Source of the DNA: Parabacteroides sp.
Lineage (GTDB): Bacteria; Bacteroidota; Bacteroidia; Bacteroidales; Tannerellaceae
DNA: 39,264 nucleotides
Assembly: GCA_028707405.1 (NCBI GenBank)
Contig: JAQWBH010000009.1
Location: forward strand, 1 to 39,264
Direction of reading: 5' to 3'
A program made the position numbers and the translations under genes. The notes under the pieces were generated by a model that was given only the letters and a program-made list of their open reading frames with translations, did no database searches and was not told where the DNA came from. Below are positions 33,591 to 39,264 of the stretch, piece after piece (position 1 is the stretch's first letter; every line of letters begins with the position of its first letter).

Positions 33591-35314
33591 CTATATTTTA
33601 CTGTTTTTTGAATCTGTATTTAAGGCCTGGTGATCCTTTTTTAGGAATTCAAGGAGTGTGGTATGACTATTGTCGATGCCTAATTTCTGTCGTAGACGGA
33701 AACGACGTTTGTTTGCCGAGTCCGTATTAATCTCTAGTAAGATTGCTTCTTCATCCGATTTGAGGTCAAAAAAAGCAAGGTAGCATGTTTCTATTTCTGT
33801 TTTGGTAAATTTAAATGATTCATCTTCCAATAAAAGGGGAAAATGATGGAATGTATTATCAATAAGGCTTTGAATTTCGTCCCAATCTTTCGCAGACAAG
33901 GCATGTTCGCCGTTTGGAAATCTGGAGATAAGCTTTTTTATTTTTTTAGAGATAGTGGAATCTTGTATTTTTTCGATTTTAATATCTTCAACGTCTTGTC
34001 TTGCTTTTTCAATTTCTTCCAGAAGAAATGATGCTAGAGCCTGATCGGGTGAAGACTCTTCTTCCTTCAACCGGTTTTCTTTCATTTTTCTGAGAAGTTG
34101 ATTCAATTTCTTTTCTTTATCTTCAAGAAGACATTGCTGCTCATTAATCTTTTGTATGCGTTTTTTGTCTTTATGTTGAAAATAGAGCCATACCGCCAGT
34201 GCAAGGATGATGCTTATTGAGAAACAAACGATGAAGAAAAGATTCCTCACTTTCAATCTTTCATTATCGTTAACCAAAAGGACATGGGTATATTGTCTTT
34301 CGGCATTAGCTACATTAATTTCATTTTCTTCGTCATATAAGGAATCAAGTAGATTGTCGCTTTGGACTAAGTATTCAAATGCTTTTTCGGAATTATGATC
34401 TGCTTTTTCTATGTTTGAAAGGAGCATGAATCTACTTGCCGGCAAATATTGATTTTCGGATTTTCTATCTGCTTTAGCTGCATAAAAGCGGGCTGAGTCT
34501 AGATTTCCCAATTTCAGATAAAGCTGTCCGACCGCTATACTATTTGCGGCAATATCGGTTGTGTCCAGTTGCATTGCAAGGAATAGATAATATTTAGCAC
34601 TGTCTAGTTCATTAGCTTGGCAATATGTATTTCCTAAACAGCTTGCTACAGACAACATACCTTTGCTATCATTTAGTGCTGTAGTTAATTGATTTGCTTT
34701 TTTCAATAAGCTGATGGCTACATTAATGGAATCTTTCAGAGCCCAAGGTTTGGCTAAATCTCGAAAGGAGAGGGCATAACTTCTTTTGTTTCCGGCTTTC
34801 AGAAAACATTCTGTTGCTTTCTTCCGGATCCTGATCTCTTCGTTTGCCTGTAAAGTATGTTGATATAAGTCACCGAAGTAGCTGTACAGATATCCGGCAG
34901 CGTTATAGGCTTTTGCCTTAGTTGCCGTATGAATGCTTCGGTAAAAATCTTTATGGCGTCGTTATATTTCTTGTTTTCCGTATATGCGCGAGCCAGATAA
35001 AGTCCGGTCCACGCCTGGTTTTCGTGGCTCCCATGTCGTTTTTGCCAATTATAAGCTTTCTCAAGAATGAATGGAGCAGGCATTTTCTCGTTGGTTTTGT
35101 CTGCTGCTTTTCCGGCGAGGAGTGACCATCTGGCTAATAATCGTTTATTCATCAGGTCTGGCGCTTGTATGTTACGAAGTAGTATATAAGCACTGTCCGG
35201 ATGGCTTTCGATAAGATTTTCTGCCCGGTCAATTATTTGTCGCTGCTCTTTATATTTGTTGCATCCTGTAAAAGTAAGGATTAACAATAGTATTACGGTT
35301 TGTGTGTATTTCAT
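33591..35314 (-). pseudogene. Frameshifted TPR/helix-turn-helix membrane regulator, cassette A
   Basis: Two frames together give a protein of about 574 residues that matches the intact paralog at 37566-39264 along its whole length. The N-terminal part (start ATG 35312-35314, MKYTQTVILLLILTFTG then Cys18) is read to the shift. Compared with the paralog, one base is missing at about 34934/34935: the paralog coding strand reads GAAGCTATTC, this copy GAAGCATTC. Downstream, the second frame is open to the stop at 33591 and covers the TPR repeats, TM helix (about LFFIVCFSISIILALAV), coiled coil and C-terminal helix-turn-helix (FTKTEIETCYLAFFDL, then NKRRFRLRQKLGI). Without the missing base the first product would end at 34799 with a short foreign tail. 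A reinitiated C-terminal piece from a TTG at 34706 is possible but would lack most of the sensor. Confidence 0.8.
35186..35312. repeat. 127-bp perfect direct repeat, copy 1 (copy 2 at 39138-39264)
   Basis: The bases encoding the N-terminal 42 residues of both TPR regulators are identical over 127 bp, and the match runs off the right window edge. The next 330 bp inward are also highly similar, and the copies are 3,952 bp apart. This supports a tandem cassette duplication with recent sequence exchange. Confidence 0.85.
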
Positions 35315-35444
35315 TTTCTTCACTCTCAAAGTTGATACGAAGATATGAAATGTTTTCCTAATGTTTAGTATTGGCAAGGAAAAGTTTTATAAGCTTGTTC
35401 CTTGTTAAGGCATCATATCAGAGGCCTGCGAATGGACTTTCGAA

Positions 35445-36200
35445 TCAGAAGAAATAGTACAGACTTAATGACAGACTGCTGTAATAATACAATTTCCCTT
35501 TGTGTAGTATATTGGTTCTGTCTTCGATTCTGTAGTCCTCGTTTTTGTGTTTTCTATTGTATATAACTTCATCGTTCTGCGTGATATGCAGATTGCTGTT
35601 CTTAACCGCTGAGGCATATAGCTTGTATTTCATCTCCACTTCCCAGCACTTATATTTGCATTGAATGCCCGTTTGGGGGATGATGGAATAGATATTGTTA
35701 TTGTATTTGTACTGACTGTTTTCTTCTTCCTTCGGGAAAGTGCCTCCGATGTTTTTCCAGTCTTGTGTAATCTTTTGTTTCATGTATTCTGTCCCCAAGC
35801 CGATGAAACCATGAAAACATTTGTAGATATGATGGTTATAATTGTATCCGAGTCCTATACCGAGTATCTTGTTTCTGTCGGTCATCTGAAGAAGACATGG
35901 CTGATCGACCAATACTGTTTCCTTGCTGTAATCCTGCTTGGAAGAAGCGATAGGAATATTCATGTAGATATGGTTGTGATTGTCAAGTCTGTATCTGAAA
36001 TCTATTTCAAGCGGATGGAGTTTGTACCGTTGAAAGAACATTCCATCCTGCTTTAATAGATTAAGAACATTGTATCCTACACCAACGCCAAAACGTCCGT
36101 CAGCATTCCATTTCGAAGCATTTGCCTGCTCTTGCGAGTGGAGTGTTATTAAAAAATTGATCGAAAGGAATAATATAATGTAATAGATAGTTTTCTTCAT
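35445..36200 (-). CDS. Outer-membrane beta-barrel-like protein, cassette B
   Basis: A 251-residue protein with a Sec signal (residues 1-22, ending LHS-QE). Its strands (RFGVGVGYNV, LEIDFRYRLDNHNHIYMNIPI, GIGLGYNYNHHIY, YSIIPQTGIQCKY, EVEMKYKLYA, SSLSLSLYYFF) align in order with the cassette A barrel at 30653-31336, and it ends in Phe. It contains 10-12 plausible transmembrane beta-strands and several Tyr girdles. Its function is unknown. It is the last gene of cassette B, 126 bp after the lipoprotein gene, a gap that holds an inverted repeat. Upstream of the cassette A regulator, it marks the cassette boundary. Confidence 0.7.
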   Translation of the reverse strand: MKKTIYYIILFLSINFLITLHSQEQANASKWNADGRFGVGVGYNVLNLLKQDGMFFQRYKLHPLEIDFRYRLDNHNHIYMNIPIASSKQDYSKETVLVDQPCLLQMTDRNKILGIGLGYNYNHHIYKCFHGFIGLGTEYMKQKITQDWKNIGGTFPKEEENSQYKYNNNIYSIIPQTGIQCKYKCWEVEMKYKLYASAVKNSNLHITQNDEVIYNRKHKNEDYRIEDRTNILHKGKLYYYSSLSLSLYYFF

Positions 36201-36246
36201 GTCCGTTCTGAAGTAATAGTTTATATATTAAACGCGTCTATTTTTT

Positions 36247-36276
36247 TACAATCCTCTAGTTTTAAGAGGAGTTGTA
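36247..36276. repeat. Inverted repeat upstream of the cassette B barrel gene
   Basis: TACAATCCTCT (36247-36257) pairs with AGAGGA-G-TTGTA (36265-36276) with a single bulged G and a 7-base loop. On the minus strand it is followed by a run of A, so it is not a standard intrinsic terminator. It occupies the same position as the 14-bp repeat of cassette A. Confidence 0.5.
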
Positions 36277-36326
36277 CTTATTTGAAATAATTTGAGTTCT
36301 ATGATTATTCATAATGCTATTGTCTA

Positions 36327-36941
36327 TTAATTATTACCATCTATCCATGTGTAATATAGTTTTAATTGACTATAATGAAAAGGATACCATTTCTTGCAAT
36401 CAGGAAATACTTGTCCTAAATAATTTGAAATTGGGTAATAAGCGGCTGTACTAAATGTCCACTGTCCACTATTTTCATCTATTTTCTTTTGTATTGCGTT
36501 CTGAACAATTTTTTGTGATATTGTTCCAAAAGTAGCATATCCGGTATTTTGCCCAACATGTCCATTTACCCATTGACCATAACCATAACTAACGGTAATA
36601 CTCAATGTCCATACATCTGATAACCATGATCCTTGTAATGTTTTAATGTCTAAGAAAGAAAGTCCTCTTCTATGACTTAAGACTGCATTTGCGGGTATAA
36701 CTTCTTCAACAACCGATTTTGTATAAATGTTATTTCCCTGAATTGGTTTGATCTTTACTGGAATATTAAAGACTGAATCTTTAGAGTTCTTTATGAGATT
36801 TTCAACTTTGGCTGGTGATTCAATGCTAACCTCATAAGTTATTTCCTTTTTGCTAACATTACTAGTTATTGTTTCTGTTTCATCATTACATGATGTTAGT
36901 AGTAAAACAGTACAACTTACTGCTAATAAAATCTTTTTCAT
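36327..36941 (-). CDS. Uncharacterised lipoprotein, cassette B
   Basis: A 204-residue protein with a lipoprotein signal (TVLLLTSCNDET, Cys18). I recognise no domain. The mature part contains a beta-rich core with aromatic residues (WTLSITVSYGYGQWVNGHV, NTGYATFG), and ends with KLYYTWIDGNN. It has no obvious similarity to the 318-residue lipoprotein of cassette A, although both sit between the DUF3244 gene and the barrel gene. It follows the DUF3244 gene by 33 bp, so the two are probably cotranscribed. Confidence 0.7.
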   Translation of the reverse strand: MKKILLAVSCTVLLLTSCNDETETITSNVSKKEITYEVSIESPAKVENLIKNSKDSVFNIPVKIKPIQGNNIYTKSVVEEVIPANAVLSHRRGLSFLDIKTLQGSWLSDVWTLSITVSYGYGQWVNGHVGQNTGYATFGTISQKIVQNAIQKKIDENSGQWTFSTAAYYPISNYLGQVFPDCKKWYPFHYSQLKLYYTWIDGNN

Positions 36942-36974
36942 ACTTATTTATTATTAATTGATATTTATGTCCAT

Positions 36975-37334
36975 TTATAGATTCCCATACATTGTATAAC
37001 TCCCATTTGTTATGGTTAATGTGTCTTCATAATCTATTGTTTTATATAGATTTATTAAAAATGAAGAGTTTTCTGTTGCGATTATCTTTTGGCTATATAT
37101 AATTTCACCATTCCCATTTGTTACATAGATATTTATTTCACCTAAGAATGAGGAGAAATTGAGCAATATATCTTTGTTATTATCTTCAATCCATGCTTGG
37201 ATTGGAGGGTTGTCAGATATTGACCTTGTTGAGGGAGATCCCCATTTCGCTTCAATATCTATTTTCTTTTTTGCAAAACAAGATAATACAGTAAATATTG
37301 ATAAGATGATGATAAGTAATGTTTTATTTTTCAT
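36975..37334 (-). CDS. DUF3244-family secreted protein, cassette B
   Basis: A 119-residue protein with a Sec signal (residues 1-21, LSCFA-KK) and a mature beta-sandwich of about 98 residues. The DUF3244 pattern is visible: TRSI, then a hydrophobic strand (DILLNFSSF), then INIYVTNGNGEIIYSQKI, with a final ITNGSYTMYG strand. Such proteins are small, exported and typical of Bacteroidales. Their function is not known. The gene is directly downstream of the TPR regulator with a well-formed promoter, so it is the leading candidate target, and perhaps also a ligand, of the regulator. Confidence 0.8.
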   Translation of the reverse strand: MKNKTLLIIILSIFTVLSCFAKKKIDIEAKWGSPSTRSISDNPPIQAWIEDNNKDILLNFSSFLGEINIYVTNGNGEIIYSQKIIATENSSFLINLYKTIDYEDTLTITNGSYTMYGNL

Positions 37335-37356
37335 ATTGAATTTTTTTAATTTGATG

Positions 37357-37364
37357 CAAAAGTA
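37357..37364 (-). promoter_or_regulatory. -7 promoter element, cassette B
   Basis: The minus-strand octamer TACTTTTG, identical to that of cassette A, lies 22 bp upstream of the DUF3244 ATG. Confidence 0.6.
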
Positions 37365-37397
37365 GTTTCCTTTTTATTTCTGTCTTAGAAAAGGTCG

Positions 37398-37423
37398 TTT
37401 TTCAATAGGACAAACCATTTCTT
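37398..37423. promoter_or_regulatory. Conserved 26-bp element upstream of the cassette B promoter
   Basis: On the plus strand: TTTTTC, three variable bases, AGGACAAA, three variable bases, TTTCTT. It ends 33 bp upstream of the -7 octamer and matches cassette A (33446-33471) at 21 of 26 positions. A second partial copy (TTGGACAAAG, 37491-37500) lies 85 bp further upstream. Confidence 0.5.
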
Positions 37424-37565
37424 GTTGTTTTTATATGTTATTTATAATCAATGAGTTATTACAGTAGTGAATGACAATGAATAGAATCTATTGGACAAAG
37501 GTTTTTATAATTAATTGATTCTTTGCCTATTACTGCCATCCCCTGAACAGTCTTCCTTTGAGTTC

Positions 37566-39264
37566 TTATTTTGAGCGTTGTTGTTCCTTTTTGAGGTAAT
37601 CGAAGAGAGTGATACCACTGTTTTCGATACCTAATTTCTGTCTTAGTCGGAAACGACGTTTGTTGACAGTATCTATATTGATGTCTAACAAGACGGCTTC
37701 TTCATCAGGTTTAAGGTTAAAGAAGGAGATGTAGCATGTCATTATTTCCGTAGGGGTGAATTTAAACTCTTCATCTTCTAATAACAGAGGTAAATATGTA
37801 AATGTATTATCAATCAGGTTGTGAATATTCTTCCAGTCTTTTTCGGACAGTACATGTTCGTCCTTTGGAAAGCGAGAGAGGAGTTTCTTGATCCGGTCAG
37901 AGATAGGAGCTTTTTGTATCTTTTCGATTCTCAGGTTCTCTACTATTTGTTTTGTTTCTTCTATTTCTTCCATAAGATGGTTGATGAGGGTAGGATCGGA
38001 AGGTGTTTCTTTTTCTTTTTGCTGACTTTCTTTGAGCCTACGGAGTAACTGGTTCAGTTTATTCTCTTGTTCTCCGAGGAGTTGCTGCTGTTCATTGATT
38101 TTTTGAATACGTTTTTTATCCTTGTTTTGGAAATAGAGCCATATAGATAGAGCGATAATTATACTTATTGAGAAGCAGACGATGAAGAAAAGGTTCCTTA
38201 CCTTCAGCTTTTCATTATCATTGACTAAGAGTACGTGATTATATTGCCTTTCAGCATTAGCCACATTTATCTCATTCTCTTCATCATATAGTGAATCAAC
38301 AAAATCATTGTATTCTTCTATATATTCGAGTGCTTTTTCGGGGTTATGAGCAGTTTTTTCAATTTTTGATAGTAGCGAAAGTCTACCTGCTGGCGAAAAC
38401 TGATTTACTGATTTCTTATTTGCTTTGAAGGCACAATAACGCGCAGAATCTAGATTTCCTTCGTTTAAGTAGATTTCTCCTAAAGCAATATAACATGGAG
38501 CAATATCTGATGTATCTAATTCCATTGCTTTATATAAATAGTATCTTGCACTATCATATTTTCCTATCAAGGAGTAACTTGTCCCTAAACAGTTCGCTAA
38601 AGATTCCATCCCTAAGCTGTCATTTAGCGAGGTTATATATTGGTTTGCTTTTTTCAATAGACTGATAGATTTGTTTATAGAATCTTTTAATACCCAAGGT
38701 CTAGCCAAATCTCGGAAAGAGAGCGCGTAACTTCTTTTATTTCCGGCTTTCAGAAAACATTCGGTTGCCTTTTCACGGATTCTAATCTCTTCGTCCTCCT
38801 GCAATGTATGTTGATATAAATCGCCGAAGTAGCTGTATAGATATCCGGCAGCGTTATAGGTTTTTGCCTTGGTTGCCGTATGAATAGCTTCGGTAAAAAT
38901 CTTTGTGGCGTCGTTATATTTCTTGTTTTCCGTATATGCGCGAGCCAGATATAGTCCGGTCCATGCCTGGTTTTCGTGGCTCCCATGTCGTTTTTGCCAA
39001 TTATATGCTTTCTCAAGAATGAATGGAGCAGGCATTTTCTCGTTGTTTTTGTCTGCTGCTTTTCCAGCCAGAAGTGCCCAACGCGCCAGCAATCGTCCGC
39101 TCATCAAATCGGGGGCTTTAATGGTTTTAAGCAATGAATAAGCACTGTCCGGATGGCTTTCGATAAGATTTTCTGCCCGGTCAATTATTTGTCGCTGCTC
39201 TTTATATTTGTTGCATCCTGTAAAAGTAAGGATTAACAATAGTATTACGGTTTGTGTGTATTTC
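37566..39264 (-). CDS. TPR/helix-turn-helix membrane regulator, cassette B (start codon cut by window end)
   Basis: An intact frame of 566 residues. Only the last base of its ATG is inside the window, judged by the identical start of the cassette A copy. A lipoprotein-type signal ends LTFTGC (Cys18). About ten helical, TPR-like segments follow (about 25-330; for example GKYDSARYYLYKAMELD, GNLDSARYCAFKANK). A TM helix lies at about 359-380 (LFFIVCFSISIIIALSIWLY), a coiled coil at about 385-420, and a C-terminal helix-turn-helix-like domain at about 506-549 (FTPTEIMTCYISFFNLKPDEEAVLL, then KRRFRLRQKLGI; quoted in parts). The layout is that of a one-component sensor with a periplasmic TPR domain and a cytoplasmic DNA-binding end. 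The likely target is the DUF3244 operon 231 bp downstream. Confidence 0.85.
   Translation of the reverse strand, partial: KYTQTVILLLILTFTGCNKYKEQRQIIDRAENLIESHPDSAYSLLKTIKAPDLMSGRLLARWALLAGKAADKNNEKMPAPFILEKAYNWQKRHGSHENQAWTGLYLARAYTENKKYNDATKIFTEAIHTATKAKTYNAAGYLYSYFGDLYQHTLQEDEEIRIREKATECFLKAGNKRSYALSFRDLARPWVLKDSINKSISLLKKANQYITSLNDSLGMESLANCLGTSYSLIGKYDSARYYLYKAMELDTSDIAPCYIALGEIYLNEGNLDSARYCAFKANKKSVNQFSPAGRLSLLSKIEKTAHNPEKALEYIEEYNDFVDSLYDEENEINVANAERQYNHVLLVNDNEKLKVRNLFFIVCFSISIIIALSIWLYFQNKDKKRIQKINEQQQLLGEQENKLNQLLRRLKESQQKEKETPSDPTLINHLMEEIEETKQIVENLRIEKIQKAPISDRIKKLLSRFPKDEHVLSEKDWKNIHNLIDNTFTYLPLLLEDEEFKFTPTEIMTCYISFFNLKPDEEAVLLDINIDTVNKRRFRLRQKLGIENSGITLFDYLKKEQQRSK

Noticed and set aside
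34799-35314. Programmed frameshift in the cassette A regulator
   Set aside because: No slippery heptamer or downstream structure is seen at the shift, and the intact paralog has the extra base, so a simple deletion is more likely.
36247-36276. Intrinsic terminator after the cassette B lipoprotein
   Set aside because: On the transcribed strand the stem is followed by A residues, not U, so I list it as an inverted repeat only.
1-39264. CRISPR arrays, insertion sequences, tRNA or rRNA genes
   Set aside because: No regular short repeats with spacers, transposase-like frames with terminal repeats, or cloverleaf-like sequences were noticed; this was by reading only, without a covariance or repeat search.

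Overview
The window looks like a chromosomal segment from a gut-type Bacteroidales bacterium, probably Bacteroides or a close relative. Evidence: moderate to low GC, TAnnTTTG-type -7 promoter elements with little Shine-Dalgarno signal, many Sec lipoproteins, a DUF3244 protein, a DUF4827-like protein, and a FecI-like ECF sigma factor. Most genes lie on the minus strand. No tRNA, rRNA, CRISPR array, insertion sequence or SusC/SusD pair was seen.

Region 1 (1-8,463) is metabolic. It starts with the 5' end of a small membrane protein (1-155), which runs off the window. A four-gene operon follows: nagA, an exported Gfo/Idh/MocA oxidoreductase, a NagB-family protein and a second exported Gfo/Idh/MocA protein. 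These are spaced 12-17 bp apart and suggest amino-sugar catabolism linked to redox chemistry on an exported sugar. Then come nadB (L-aspartate oxidase), a radical SAM protein and a secreted GH43 glycosidase.

Region 2 (8,541-23,066) is one long minus-strand operon of 17 genes, most of them overlapping. It encodes a type II polyketide/fatty-acid-like pathway of the aryl polyene/flexirubin class: ketoreductase, three ketosynthases with intact catalytic residues, a ketosynthase-like chain-length factor without them, a half-size ketosynthase-like protein, two acyl carrier proteins, two hotdog dehydratase-like proteins, a thioesterase, a lipid A-type acyltransferase, an EmrE-like membrane protein, a LolA-like carrier, a lipoprotein, a GT2 glycosyltransferase and an MMPL exporter fused to a PlsC-type acyltransferase. 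The cargo genes (KS, ACP, KR, DH) would build the polyene, and the acyltransferases, glycosyltransferase, LolA and MMPL proteins would lipidate and export it. No aromatic ammonia-lyase, 4'-phosphopantetheinyl transferase or dedicated acyl-ACP synthetase is in the window. A divergent PaaK-like adenylating enzyme (23,256-24,569) is the only candidate activating enzyme.

Region 3 (24,627-30,520) is housekeeping-like: a YitT-family membrane protein, leuS, an ECF sigma factor with no anti-sigma partner, and a GT87/DUF2029 polyprenol-linked mannosyltransferase-like protein.

Region 4 (30,653-39,264) is the most unusual part. It holds two paralogous cassettes in tandem. Each has, in transcription order: a membrane-spanning TPR regulator with a C-terminal helix-turn-helix, a small secreted DUF3244-type protein, one or two lipoproteins, and a small outer-membrane beta-barrel-like protein. 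Cassette B (35,445-39,264) looks intact. In cassette A (30,653-35,314) the regulator has a 1-base deletion and the DUF3244-type protein is truncated. Both cassettes carry the same 26-bp sequence element 33-34 bp upstream of a TACTTTTG promoter element, and both have a strong inverted repeat in front of the barrel gene. This is a candidate, apparently undescribed, envelope sensing/response module.
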